39,000 bases of DNA, taken from assembly GCA_902562205.1 (NCBI GenBank), contig CACESO010000009.1:1-39000 (forward strand). The letters run 5' to 3'. Positions 30,882 to 39,000 of the stretch are shown here, piece after piece (position 1 is the stretch's first letter; the number at the start of each line of letters is the position of its first letter). The position numbers and the translations under genes were made by a program. Below the pieces are notes generated by a model. It was given only the letters and a program-made list of their open reading frames with translations. It was not told where the DNA came from and ran no database searches. The DNA is from an uncultured Pelagibacteraceae bacterium (GTDB taxonomy: Bacteria; Pseudomonadota; Alphaproteobacteria; Pelagibacterales; Pelagibacteraceae).

Positions 30882-33024
30882 TTTTAATCAGTCTTAAATG
30901 CAATTTCTTAGGTTGCATAGTTAATTTAGCTTTACCTCTTCCAGATAAGCTCGGATTATTCATAAAGTATTCATGAGCTGAAAAGGAATCGTTCTTACTA
31001 TACTTAATTTTTTTATAATTACCATCTGCATTGAGCTCCCAGCTCTGATTAGTATCAAGATAATTTGCTAACATTATTTGATCTAGAATCTGCTCATGAA
31101 CAGTCTCATTTTCAATTGGCACCAAAAGCTCTACTCTTCTATTTAAATTTCTTGGCATTAGATCAGCTGAGGAAATATATACTCTTGCATTTCTATTAGG
31201 CATTTTTTTAGTACCGTTACTAAAACAATAAATTCTAGAATGCTCTAAAAATCTTCCTATAATACTTTTTACAACTATATTTTCAGATCTATTTTTAATA
31301 CCTGGTCTCAAACAACAAACACCCCTTACAAATAAATGAATATTAACACCAGCATTCGAAGCTTCATAAAATTTATCAATAATTTCCGGATCTACTAATG
31401 AATTCATTTTTGCCCAAATGGCTGCAAATTTTCCATTTTTAGAATTTTCAATTTCAGCATCAATGTTTTTATTTAAGGTTTGTCTCATATTAATTGGCGA
31501 AACAGAAATTTTATTTAAATTTTTTGGTTTTGCGTATCCTGTTACATAATTAAAAAATTTTTCAACATCTGATGCCATTTTCCTATCACAGCTGAATAAA
31601 GACAAATCAGTATAGATTTTAGCATTTACAGGATGATAATTACCAGTTCCTAAGTGAAAATAAGTTTGTATTTTACCTTGTTCTCTTCTTAAAACTAATG
31701 ATGATTTTGCATGAGTTTTGTATTTTGCAAAACCATAAACAATTTGAACACCTACCTTTTCTAAACTTCTTGATAATTGAATATTTGCTTCCTCGTCAAA
31801 TCTTGCTTTAATTTCTATTAAAGCAGTAACTGTTTTTCCATTTTCTGCAGCTGTTATCAAAGCTTTAACAATTGGTGAATCTAAAGTTGTTCTATACAAA
31901 GTTTGTTTTATAGCTATTACTTTTTTATCATTTGCTGCTTGGTTCAAAAATTCAATTACTGAGTCAAATGTTTCAAAAGGATGATGAACAACTAAATCTT
32001 TCCTTTTGATGGTTTCAAAAAAATTATCATTATATTCTTTTAATCTTTCAACATCTCTAGGTACAAAATTTTTAAATCTTAATTTTGGATTTTTTAACTT
32101 ACATATTTGATCTATATCTTGAATTCCAACAAGGCCAAATACATTATAAATATAATCAGGATTTACATCTAATTTGTTTGTTATAAATTTTATCAATTCA
32201 TGATCACTATTTTCAAGGACCTCTAAACGAACAATATCGCCCGTTCTACGTCTTTTTAAGGCTAATTCAAAAGATCTAACTAGATCTTCTGCTTCCTCTT
32301 GAATTTCAACATCACTATCTCTTATTACCCTGAAAATCATTTTTTTTTCTAAATCATGATCTGGAAAAATTTCTTTAGCAAAAAAACTTATTACATCGTC
32401 TAGAACAACAAATTTTTTATGATTTTTTGAAGACTCTATTTCAATAAATCTAGATAATGCTTTTGGTACTACTATTATTGAGTTTAAAATTCTTTTTTTA
32501 TTTTTTTTTCTTAACCTCATTACAAGCGCTCTTCCTTGGTTGATTATAAATGGAAATGGATGCGCAGGATCAATAGCAGATGGTGTTAATAAAGGATAAA
32601 TCTCTTCTTTGAATATTTCTAGAAGTTTTTTTTTATCCTTAGTATTTAAATTAACTGGCTTAACTAAACTGATATTGTTTTTTTTTAATTCTGCGATAAG
32701 TTGAATATAAATCTTATTTTGTTTGATTAATAGTTTTTTAGTTTCGGAAATTACCTCTTCCATTTGTTCATCAGGTGTCAGACCATCAGAACTTAATGAA
32801 TCAACTTCTTGTTTTATTTGACTATATAGACCTGCTACCCGAACCATAAAAAATTCATCAAGATTTGAACCGGCAATTGATAAAAATTTTACTCTTTCAT
32901 ACAAGGGATTTTCAAGATTTTGTGCTTCAAAAAGAACTCTATCATTGAATTTTAACCAGGAAAGTTCCCTATTAATATATTTGTTCTTGAGTTCTTCTTT
33001 TTGTTGTTTTTTTAAAGTAGTCAT
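30868..33024 (-). CDS. ppk: Polyphosphate kinase 1
   Basis: PPK1 makes polyphosphate reversibly from ATP through a phosphohistidine intermediate. The 718-residue protein starts at the ATG at 33024 (MTTLKKQQKEELKNK), followed by YINRELSWLKFNDRVL, the standard PPK1 N-terminus. A longer open frame upstream to 33246 adds 74 residues unlike the family and runs over the divergent sixA, so it is rejected. Catalytic motifs are KTHAKSSLVLRR (the likely phosphorylated His), FHLGTGNYHPVNAK and FLEHSRIYCFSNG. It is followed by ppx with a 14-base overlap. The pst-phoU-phoB operon next to it suggests shared control by phosphate. Only 13 bases separate its start from that of sixA. Confidence 0.96.
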   Translation of the reverse strand: MTTLKKQQKEELKNKYINRELSWLKFNDRVLFEAQNLENPLYERVKFLSIAGSNLDEFFMVRVAGLYSQIKQEVDSLSSDGLTPDEQMEEVISETKKLLIKQNKIYIQLIAELKKNNISLVKPVNLNTKDKKKLLEIFKEEIYPLLTPSAIDPAHPFPFIINQGRALVMRLRKKNKKRILNSIIVVPKALSRFIEIESSKNHKKFVVLDDVISFFAKEIFPDHDLEKKMIFRVIRDSDVEIQEEAEDLVRSFELALKRRRTGDIVRLEVLENSDHELIKFITNKLDVNPDYIYNVFGLVGIQDIDQICKLKNPKLRFKNFVPRDVERLKEYNDNFFETIKRKDLVVHHPFETFDSVIEFLNQAANDKKVIAIKQTLYRTTLDSPIVKALITAAENGKTVTALIEIKARFDEEANIQLSRSLEKVGVQIVYGFAKYKTHAKSSLVLRREQGKIQTYFHLGTGNYHPVNAKIYTDLSLFSCDRKMASDVEKFFNYVTGYAKPKNLNKISVSPINMRQTLNKNIDAEIENSKNGKFAAIWAKMNSLVDPEIIDKFYEASNAGVNIHLFVRGVCCLRPGIKNRSENIVVKSIIGRFLEHSRIYCFSNGTKKMPNRNARVYISSADLMPRNLNRRVELLVPIENETVHEQILDQIMLANYLDTNQSWELNADGNYKKIKYSKNDSFSAHEYFMNNPSLSGRGKAKLTMQPKKLHLRLIKSGSN

Positions 33025-33037
33025 ATATTTAGAATTT

Positions 33038-33562
33038 ATGTTTGAATTATATGTCATGAGACATGCAAAATCTAGTTGGGAAGATTTAAATATTGATGAT
33101 TTTAAGAGACCACTCAATAAAAGAGGTAAAAAAAGTGCGAAAAAAATTTGTGAATTTTTTGTTAAAAAAAAGTACAAATTTGATTTTGCTTTAATATCAT
33201 CAGCTACAAGAACCCGAAGTACTTTTGAAATTTTATCAAAAGACATTCCGGAGCCAAAAACAATAGAATATTCAAAGAGTTTATACTTGACTGATGAATA
33301 TGCAATTATAAATAAAATTAAAAAAATATCGAATAATTACAAATCAATTTTGTTAATAAACCATGAGCCTACGGTTAAAAATTTAGTAAGATATCTAACA
33401 AAAAATCATGAAACAAATAATTTCAAATTAATGAATTATAAATTTCCTACAGCAGCATTCGCCAAAATTAAATTTGATATTAAAGGTTGGGAAGAAATAG
33501 AAAAAAAAGGAATATTAAAAGAATTTATAAGACCCAAAGATCTTCAAGACTCTAAAGAATAG
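33038..33562 (+). CDS. sixA: SixA-type histidine phosphatase
   Basis: A 174-residue member of the histidine phosphatase (phosphoglycerate mutase-like) superfamily, closest in pattern to SixA, which removes phosphate from phosphohistidine. The active site RHAKSSW (the RHG-type motif with the nucleophile His) lies at the N-terminus. RPLNKRGKKSA, SSATRTRSTFEIL with two Arg, and INHEPTVKNLVRYL with the second His complete it. I chose the ATG at 33038, giving MFELYVMRHAK; an upstream open frame to 32945 lies inside ppk antisense. It is divergent from ppk (13 bases) and its tail overlaps the phoB tail by 19 bases. A phosphohistidine target such as PPK is an attractive guess with no direct evidence. 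Confidence 0.88.
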   Translation: MFELYVMRHAKSSWEDLNIDDFKRPLNKRGKKSAKKICEFFVKKKYKFDFALISSATRTRSTFEILSKDIPEPKTIEYSKSLYLTDEYAIINKIKKISNNYKSILLINHEPTVKNLVRYLTKNHETNNFKLMNYKFPTAAFAKIKFDIKGWEEIEKKGILKEFIRPKDLQDSKE

Positions 33563-34227
33563 CCGGCAGATCTGACCGTTCTAATTAAAGGTTTTGTGTT
33601 TTCGATGTTTATAGCTTGTCTTAATCTTCTTATGTGTACATCAACCGTTCGTGACTCAACGTATATATTTTCTCCCCACACATTGTTTAAGAGTTGTTCT
33701 CTTGAGTAAACTCTTTTAGGATTTTTGATAAAAAAATCTAAGAGTTTAAATTCTGTTGGACCTAAAGTAATTTCCTTATCTTTTCTATAAACTCTTTTTG
33801 TAATCCGATCTATTTTTAAATCAGTAAATTCTACAATATCCGATGATGATTGAGGCTTAGACCTTCTCAATAAAGATTTAATTCTAGCATTTAATTCTTT
33901 TTGACTAAAAGGTTTAGTTACATAATCATCTGCACCTGTATCAAATGCTTTTAATTTGTCTTCTTCCTCCCCTTTTGCAGTCAACATAATGACAGGAATA
34001 TCATTAAACTTATCATCTTTTTTTAAGTTTTTACAAATTTCAACACCAGATAATTCAGGTAACATCCAATCCATTAATATCAAATCTGGCTGTTTAGACT
34101 TTATTTGTTTAAGAGCATCTTCTCCATTTTCTGAATGACTGACTTTATAACCTTCTTTTTCAAGATTATATTTTAACAAACTAACAATTGATGCTTCATC
34201 TTCAGCTATGAAAACATGAGCTGACAT
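33544..34227 (-). CDS. phoB: Phosphate regulon response regulator PhoB
   Basis: PhoB activates phosphate-starvation genes when phosphorylated by PhoR. The 227-residue protein has a receiver domain with the acidic pair in FIAEDE, the phosphorylated Asp at about residue 53 in LILMDWMLP, the Thr in MLTAKGEE, and the Lys in DYVTKPFSQKEL. The C-terminal OmpR-type winged helix includes LGPTEFKLLDFF, VYSREQLLNNVWG and VDVHIRRLRQAI. It follows phoU by 3 bases. phoR, often the neighbour, is not in the window. The assignment to PhoB over other OmpR-type regulators rests on the pst-phoU operon. Confidence 0.95.
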   Translation of the reverse strand: MSAHVFIAEDEASIVSLLKYNLEKEGYKVSHSENGEDALKQIKSKQPDLILMDWMLPELSGVEICKNLKKDDKFNDIPVIMLTAKGEEEDKLKAFDTGADDYVTKPFSQKELNARIKSLLRRSKPQSSSDIVEFTDLKIDRITKRVYRKDKEITLGPTEFKLLDFFIKNPKRVYSREQLLNNVWGENIYVESRTVDVHIRRLRQAINIENTKPLIRTVRSAGYSLES

Positions 34228-34230
34228 AAA

Positions 34231-34938
34231 TCATTTTTCTCCAGTTACAATTGGCTCTGTGCCCTTAGGTCTTTCACCTTCTAAATATTCACCTTTAACT
34301 AAAAAATAAATTTGTTCTGCAACATTTGTAGTATGATCACCAATACGCTCAACGTTTTTGGTCACAAACAACAAGTGAGTTCCATCCTCTAAATTTTTTT
34401 CATTTTCTTTAAGATATTTTATAACTTCTTGCATACAAAGATTTGTTAGATCATCTATTTGCTCATCACTTTCCCAAACATTTATTGCCATTGGCGCAGA
34501 TCTTTCTAGATAAGCGTCTAATGTTGATTTTAATTGTTTTTGAACACTAGTAGATACTCTATTTAATGCATCTACCAAATTCTTTGGAAGATTTTCATTA
34601 AGCAAAAGTGTTCTCTTGGATATATTTTTTGCTAAATCACCTATTCTCTCTAAATCCGAAGACATTTTCAGAGCCGTTACAGTCTCTCTTAAATCAATTG
34701 CCATAGGTTGTCTCAATGCAATTAAATTTACAACTTGCTGTTCAACTAAAGTCTCAAATTTATCTATTTTTTCATCGTCTTGAATTACAGTTTCTGCAAT
34801 ATCGCTATTTCTTGTTGTAATGGCTTGAATAGCTTTACCTAAAGCATCCTCACACGCACTTCCCATTTTAATTATATTCGCATTAAGATTTTTGAGTTCT
34901 TCTTCGTAAGATTTAACTGTATGTGGCGCTTCACCCAT
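34231..34938 (-). CDS. phoU: Phosphate signalling protein PhoU
   Basis: PhoU links the Pst transporter with PhoR and keeps the phosphate regulon off when phosphate is plentiful. The 235-residue protein is all helical with the two repeated PhoU bundles. The first contains VNLIALRQPMAIDLRETVTALKMSSDLERIGDLAKNI and the second contains FVTKNVERIGDHTTNVAEQIYFLV. Both carry the E/D-x-x-R-x-x-D metal-cluster pattern (DLERIGD, NVERIGD). It shares one base with pstB and lies 3 bases ahead of phoB, so it is part of the pstCAB-phoU-phoB transcript. Confidence 0.97.
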   Translation of the reverse strand: MGEAPHTVKSYEEELKNLNANIIKMGSACEDALGKAIQAITTRNSDIAETVIQDDEKIDKFETLVEQQVVNLIALRQPMAIDLRETVTALKMSSDLERIGDLAKNISKRTLLLNENLPKNLVDALNRVSTSVQKQLKSTLDAYLERSAPMAINVWESDEQIDDLTNLCMQEVIKYLKENEKNLEDGTHLLFVTKNVERIGDHTTNVAEQIYFLVKGEYLEGERPKGTEPIVTGEK

Positions 34939-35693
34939 TATCCAAACCTCCCAGTTATATAATCCTGTGTTTTTGTGTTATCAGGATTCTTAAATATCTT
35001 ATCAGTTGATCCATGTTCAATCAAATGTCCTAAATGAAAAAAACCTGTATTTTGAGAGACACGTGCAGCTTGAGCCATAGAATGAGTTACAATTATTATT
35101 GTATGCTCCTTTTTTAACTCATCAATCAATTCTTCAATTTGTGCTGTTGCTATTGGATCTAATGCTGAACAAGGCTCATCCATTAATATAACTTCTGGTC
35201 TTACAGAAATTGCTCTAGCAATACAAAGTCTTTGTTGTTGTCCTCCAGATAAACCAGTTCCAGGTTCATGTAACCTATCTTTTACCTCTTCCCATAGTGC
35301 AGCCTTTTTTAAGCTAGTTTCAACAATTTCATCCATTTCTTGCTTTGATTGAGCCATACCGTGAATTGTTGGGCCGTAAGATATATTTTCATATACAGTT
35401 TTTGGGAAAGGATTAGGTTTTTGAAAAACCATACCAATTTTTTCTCTAAGTCTTACTACATCGCAACTTTTATCATTTATATTAAAGTCATTAATTAAAA
35501 TTTCTCCTTTAACACTACAGATATCAATTACATCATTCATTCTATTAAGACATCTAAGAAAAGTTGATTTACCACAACCAGATGGACCAATTAATGCAGT
35601 TACTTGGTTTTCTTCAATATCTAAACCTATATTATAGAGGGCCTGTTTTTTTCCATAAAAAACATCTACATTTTTTGCTTTAATCTTTATCAT
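34938..35693 (-). CDS. pstB: Phosphate ABC transporter ATP-binding protein PstB
   Basis: PstB drives high-affinity phosphate uptake with PstA and PstC. Motifs are Walker [10 protein letters not shown], the signature LSGGQQQR, Walker B VILMDEP followed by CSALDP, and the switch His in VTHSMAQ. I prefer the ATG at 35693 ([14 protein letters not shown], 251 residues). A good ribosome site, GGAG, lies 6 bases upstream and the gap to the pstA stop is 1 base. An in-frame start at 35714 would add seven residues and overlap pstA by 20 bases. PstB from this family also signals through PhoU to PhoR. The gene shares its last base with the phoU start. Confidence 0.96.
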   Translation of the reverse strand: MIKIKAKNVDVFYGKKQALYNIGLDIEENQVTALIGPSGCGKSTFLRCLNRMNDVIDICSVKGEILINDFNINDKSCDVVRLREKIGMVFQKPNPFPKTVYENISYGPTIHGMAQSKQEMDEIVETSLKKAALWEEVKDRLHEPGTGLSGGQQQRLCIARAISVRPEVILMDEPCSALDPIATAQIEELIDELKKEHTIIIVTHSMAQAARVSQNTGFFHLGHLIEHGSTDKIFKNPDNTKTQDYITGRFG

Positions 35694-35694
35694 T

Positions 35695-36963
35695 TTAACT
35701 CCATTTTTTTTCAAACTTATGTCTAATTATTTGGGCAAATAAATTCATTATTATTAAAAAACCAAGTAAAACCATTATACATGCCGAGACTTTTTCTACA
35801 AATCCTCTTTCAGCACTTTCAGCCCAAATATAGATTTGAACTGGTAAACTTGCAGCAGGATCCATTGGTGACCCAGGTATCGTGTTAACAAAAGCAACCA
35901 TTCCAATTAAAATTAGGGGTGCAGTTTCTCCTAAAGCTTGAGCTAAACCAATTATTGTACCTGATAACGTCCCAGGCATTGAAAGAGGTACTGTATGATG
36001 CATTGTGGTTTGCATACGACTTGCTCCCATAGCAAGTGCTGCCTCTCTTATACTTGGTGGAACCGCTTTTAAGGATGCTCTCGCAGCTATAATTATTGTT
36101 GGTAAAGTCATCAACGACAAAGTGATACCTCCAACTAAAGGAGTAGATCTGGGAAGATGAAATATAGCTAATAAAACACCTAATCCGAGTAATCCAAAGA
36201 CAATAGATGGTACTGCGGCCAAGTTATTTATATTTACCTCAATAAAATCAGTAAACCTATTTTTAGGTGCAAACTCTTCAAGATAAATTGCTGCTAGTAC
36301 CGCTACAGGAAAGGCTATCATTAAACAAACAAGTATAGAAAAAATTGAGCCCATAAATGAACTAGCTATACCAGCAAGTTCTGCTTCTCTTGAGTCTGCA
36401 TATGTAAAAAAACTGATATTAAATTTACTTTCGACTTTACCCTTTGCAACAAGTTGATCAAAAATTTTTAATTGATAATCACTTACTCTTCTTTGATCTT
36501 CCGGTAAATCTCTTGGATAATTTCCTTTAAAGACTTGATCTAAATCATCTGAAGCAGTTAAATAAACTTCTTTTGTTTTTCCTATTAAACTAGGGTTATT
36601 TAAAATCTCATTTTTAATTTCTTTTTCAAAAAAATATGACACCATTCTCTTCAACTGATTTTTTTGATCATCATTTGCATTTTGATCTAAATCAGCCATA
36701 GATTTTAATGCTATATCGTAATAATCAGCGTCTTGAAGATCTTCTTTAGATGGATTTTGATCTATCATCATCATTTCAGCGTCAAAGTTTACAGGAACAA
36801 TCAGCCATGTTTTTTGAAAAGCTGAATATCCAGTTGAAAATATTTTGAAAATAAAGATTGTTAAAAATAAAAGTGCCATAAAAATTGCACTTTGACCATA
36901 TAAGCGAAATCTCCGTTCAGCCCTGTATCTTTTATTTAATAATTGTTCTTTATTTTTATTCAT
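35695..36963 (-). CDS. pstA: Phosphate ABC transporter permease PstA (long alphaproteobacterial form)
   Basis: PstA is one of the two channel subunits of the phosphate importer. At 422 residues it is much longer than E. coli PstA (about 296). The extra length is an insert after the first membrane segment (about residues 28-45), a mostly soluble, acidic domain to about residue 200 (DUF3333-like, as I recall for alphaproteobacterial PstA). The permease domain follows: [49 protein letters not shown] and [20 protein letters not shown], the last being the EAA loop that contacts PstB. It overlaps pstC by 8 bases. The insert's role is unknown. Confidence 0.94.
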   Translation of the reverse strand: MNKNKEQLLNKRYRAERRFRLYGQSAIFMALLFLTIFIFKIFSTGYSAFQKTWLIVPVNFDAEMMMIDQNPSKEDLQDADYYDIALKSMADLDQNANDDQKNQLKRMVSYFFEKEIKNEILNNPSLIGKTKEVYLTASDDLDQVFKGNYPRDLPEDQRRVSDYQLKIFDQLVAKGKVESKFNISFFTYADSREAELAGIASSFMGSIFSILVCLMIAFPVAVLAAIYLEEFAPKNRFTDFIEVNINNLAAVPSIVFGLLGLGVLLAIFHLPRSTPLVGGITLSLMTLPTIIIAARASLKAVPPSIREAALAMGASRMQTTMHHTVPLSMPGTLSGTIIGLAQALGETAPLILIGMVAFVNTIPGSPMDPAASLPVQIYIWAESAERGFVEKVSACIMVLLGFLIIMNLFAQIIRHKFEKKWS

Positions 36964-38341
36964 ATTTCTCTCTATATTTTTTAACTACTCTTAAGGCTAC
37001 AATGTTTAAACAAAGCGTTACTAAAAATAATGACATACCTAAAGCAAAAGCGGCTTGTGTTTTTGGATCACCAAAAGCTTGGTCTCCAATTAAAATTACC
37101 ACAATTTGTGCTGTGATTGTTGAAGTAGATTCTAATGGGTTAAAAGTCAAGTTTGCTGCTAAACCAGAAGCCATAACAACTATCATTGTTTCTCCAATAG
37201 CTCTTGAAACACCTAACAAAATAGATCCAACGATGCCAGGTAATGCCGCTGGGAAAATAACTCTCTTGATTGTTTCTGATTTAGTTGCTCCCATAGCGTA
37301 ACTTCCATCTCTTAAACTTTGAGGAACACTTGTAATAACATCATCACTCAAGCTTGAGATAAATGGTATGATCATAATTCCCATTACTCCTCCTGCCGCT
37401 AAAGCACTTTCAGCTGAAACTTCAAGACCCATTGAAGTTCCTAATTCTTTCAAAAATGGTCCAACAGTTAGGGCAGCAAAAAAACCATAAACAACTGTTG
37501 GTATACCAGCTAAAATTTCAATTAATGGTTTTGCATATTGTCTAACTTTAGTTGATGCATATTCAGCTAAATAAATTCCACTCATTAATCCAATTGGGAT
37601 AGCAACGCACATAGCAATAAATGCAATAAAAAAAGTACCTGCAAAAATAGGGACTGCCCCAAAAGTATCGGAATACATTGTTGGATCCAAAGCCTCAGAA
37701 GAATCCCTAACAAAAGCTTTTGCTGGATACCAGTGAGTACCAAATACAAAATCAAATAATGGAATTACTTTAAAAAAATCTATTGTTTGAAATATAAGTG
37801 AAAAAACTATCCCAACAGTAGTTAATATTGCAGCTAAAGAAGCTGTAAATAAAACTGCGTTCAAAAATTTTTCAACTGGTTCTCTTGTTCTAGAATTAGA
37901 TGAAATTCTTTTATAAGCGTAAGCAACTGAAGCAATAATTATAGATAATACTATAACAGCTTTTGAACTTTGAGCTATTGATCGAAGACTTAAATATTTT
38001 TCTGCTGAAGCCTCAATAAAGGGTGTAATTTCTCCAGTAAATTGTCCCCGAGACAAGGATTTTGTTTTTTCGTATATTAAATTTAATTCATCATCAAGAT
38101 AACCTTGATTTGAATAATCGCTTAAGACTAATAGTTTTACTATTGTAGGCTCAAAAATTGCCCATAAAGAAAAAATTATAAAGGCTGGTATTGCACACCA
38201 GATTGCAAGATAATAACCATAAAATTGTGGTAATGCAGTTAATCTTTTTTTTGAAGATTGAATTGTATATGCTTTTCTCCGTCCAAAATAGTAACTTGTG
38301 AAACCTAAAAGAACAATAAATGTAAATAATATTAAGTTCAA
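36956..38341 (-). CDS. pstC: Phosphate ABC transporter permease PstC
   Basis: PstC pairs with PstA to form the phosphate channel. The 461-residue protein is longer than the E. coli form (about 319) because of an N-terminal region with two membrane segments and a soluble stretch (about residues 1-200). The core contains FGAVPIFAGTFFIAFIAMCVAIPIGLMSGIYLAEYAS, IEILAGIPTVVYGFFA and the EAA loop LRDGSYAMGATKSETIKRVIFPAALPGI. The start is TTG at 38341, with GGGAG 5 bases upstream; no better ATG is nearby. It follows the attenuating terminator after pstS and overlaps pstA by 8 bases. Confidence 0.95.
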   Translation of the reverse strand: MNLILFTFIVLLGFTSYYFGRRKAYTIQSSKKRLTALPQFYGYYLAIWCAIPAFIIFSLWAIFEPTIVKLLVLSDYSNQGYLDDELNLIYEKTKSLSRGQFTGEITPFIEASAEKYLSLRSIAQSSKAVIVLSIIIASVAYAYKRISSNSRTREPVEKFLNAVLFTASLAAILTTVGIVFSLIFQTIDFFKVIPLFDFVFGTHWYPAKAFVRDSSEALDPTMYSDTFGAVPIFAGTFFIAFIAMCVAIPIGLMSGIYLAEYASTKVRQYAKPLIEILAGIPTVVYGFFAALTVGPFLKELGTSMGLEVSAESALAAGGVMGIMIIPFISSLSDDVITSVPQSLRDGSYAMGATKSETIKRVIFPAALPGIVGSILLGVSRAIGETMIVVMASGLAANLTFNPLESTSTITAQIVVILIGDQAFGDPKTQAAFALGMSLFLVTLCLNIVALRVVKKYREKYE

Positions 38342-38376
38342 AGAATCTCCCTTATTGAGGACTTTACTCTTATTTC

Positions 38377-38407
38377 AAAAAAAAGGGGTCTAGAAAGACC
38401 CCCTTTT
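38377..38407 (-). terminator. Intrinsic terminator/attenuator between pstS and pstC
   Basis: Read on the minus strand, AAAAGGGGGTCT-TTCT-AGACCCC is followed by eight T. The GC-rich seven-pair stem, tight loop and T run make a classic rho-independent terminator; one extra G bulges where the flanking A/T pairs extend the stem. It lies 24 bases after the pstS stop and 36 bases before the pstC start, so it should lower expression of the permease genes relative to the abundant binding protein while letting some transcripts through. Confidence 0.9.
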
Positions 38408-38431
38408 AAACATTTGTTAATCAAGAAATAA

Positions 38432-39000
38432 TTAATTACCCATAGCAACTAGCTTTGTAGCATTAGTTCTTGTTGTTTTATACAACTTAGAGTCTAATGG
38501 TACTAAACCAATGTCCGCTAGGTAACCACCTTTTCCAATAGCTTTCTTAGTTGTGAATTCTTTCACAAACTCATGTAAGCCTGGAATTACTCCAACGTGA
38601 GCTTTTTTCACGTAAAAGAATAAAGGTCTTGCAACTGCATAACTGTAGTCTTGAATAGACGACAATGATGGTTGTCCACCATCAATACTTGCAGCTTGTA
38701 ATTTGTCTTTTGCAGCTAGGAAATAACTGAAACCAAAGAAACCAAACATGTCTTTATCTTGAGTTAACTTTTGGATGATCAAACTATCGTTTTCTCCTAC
38801 TTCAATAGCAGCACCATCTTCTCTGTAAAGTTTTTGAGGTTTTTTGTATTTTTTATTTCCAGCTTCAAAACCAGCTTTATAAAGAGCTTTAGCTTCTTTA
38901 GTCATACCTTTTTTCATTACTAAAGAATTCCAAGCATCTCTAGTTCCTGATGTTCCTGGTGGAATCATCACTGAAATTTTTTGTTTTGGTAAACTAGGGT
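38432..39000 (-). CDS. pstS: Phosphate ABC transporter substrate-binding protein PstS, C-terminal part (5' end outside window)
   Basis: PstS binds phosphate in the periplasm and delivers it to PstCA. The frame is open to the window edge, so the GTG near 38971 is not the start; at least nine more residues (PSLPKQKIS) precede it. The phosphate-site motif PPGTSGTRDAWNSLV is visible, with the Ser, Arg and Asp that hold phosphate. Further on, FGFSYFLAAKDKL and YAVARPLFFYVKKAH are typical of the family. The C-terminus ends NATKLVAMGN. It is the first visible gene of the pst operon and is separated from pstC by the terminator at 38377-38407. The promoter and any Pho box are outside the window. Confidence 0.95.
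   Translation of the reverse strand, partial: PSLPKQKISVMIPPGTSGTRDAWNSLVMKKGMTKEAKALYKAGFEAGNKKYKKPQKLYREDGAAIEVGENDSLIIQKLTQDKDMFGFFGFSYFLAAKDKLQAASIDGGQPSLSSIQDYSYAVARPLFFYVKKAHVGVIPGLHEFVKEFTTKKAIGKGGYLADIGLVPLDSKLYKTTRTNATKLVAMGN

Noticed and set aside
32945-33037. N-terminal extension of sixA
   Set aside because: It lies antisense inside ppk, and the RHAKSSW active site normally sits within about ten residues of the start, as with the ATG at 33038.
33025-33246. N-terminal extension of ppk by 74 residues
   Set aside because: The added residues do not resemble PPK1, would run through sixA, and the family N-terminus begins right after the ATG at 33024.

Overview
The window looks like chromosomal DNA from a streamlined marine alphaproteobacterium, most likely the SAR11 clade (Candidatus Pelagibacter or a close relative). 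The evidence is a very AT-rich sequence, genes that almost touch or overlap by 1-20 bases, no mobile elements, and gene orders typical of Alphaproteobacteria (dgt-argS-x-nagZ-scpA-scpB-tatABC-serS and yajC-secDF). The assignment rests on protein style and synteny read by eye, not on a search. No gap without a gene exceeds 300 bases; the longest is 29197-29369 and holds one strong hairpin.

Bases 1-11603 carry the 3' part of recG converging on a DUF502 membrane protein, an M48 metalloprotease, tRNA-Lys(UUU), and a minus-strand run read as ssb-gyrA-coaD-cyclophilin-tgt-tRNA. Divergent from ssb are uvrA and a PuuD-like membrane protein. This is a replication, repair and RNA-modification region.

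Bases 11600-22353 are a single minus-strand block of 13 genes, read dgt-argS-small membrane protein-nagZ-scpA-scpB-tatA-tatB-tatC-serS-yajC-secD-secF. It covers nucleotide pool control, tRNA charging, cell-wall recycling, chromosome condensation and both protein export accessory systems (Tat and SecDF-YajC). Divergent from it are an A-type Fe-S carrier (erpA) and exonuclease III.

Bases 23498-27052 form a zinc module: znuA, znuC-znuB and a Zur-type regulator. The same palindrome, TGTTAT-N3-ATAACA, occurs at the znuA/znuC divergent promoters and, in its best form, exactly inside the -35/-10 spacer of a strong promoter driving a cysteine-rich DsrE-like protein of unknown function. That gene is the most interesting item here: it appears to be a zinc-starvation gene. 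Several proteins in the window also show altered or lost metal-ligand positions (Tgt, UvrA finger 1, Zur itself).

Bases 27111-28906 are a tight cluster with a small membrane protein, a thioredoxin-type arsenate reductase, an AqpS-like channel and a Nudix hydrolase; this looks like a minimal arsenic detoxification pathway without arsR or arsB. A short lysine-rich coiled-coil gene with a perfect Shine-Dalgarno follows.

Bases 29370-39000 are a phosphate island on the minus strand: pstS (partial), an attenuating terminator, pstC-pstA-pstB-phoU-phoB, then ppk-ppx for polyphosphate, with sixA divergent from ppk. PhoR is not in the window.
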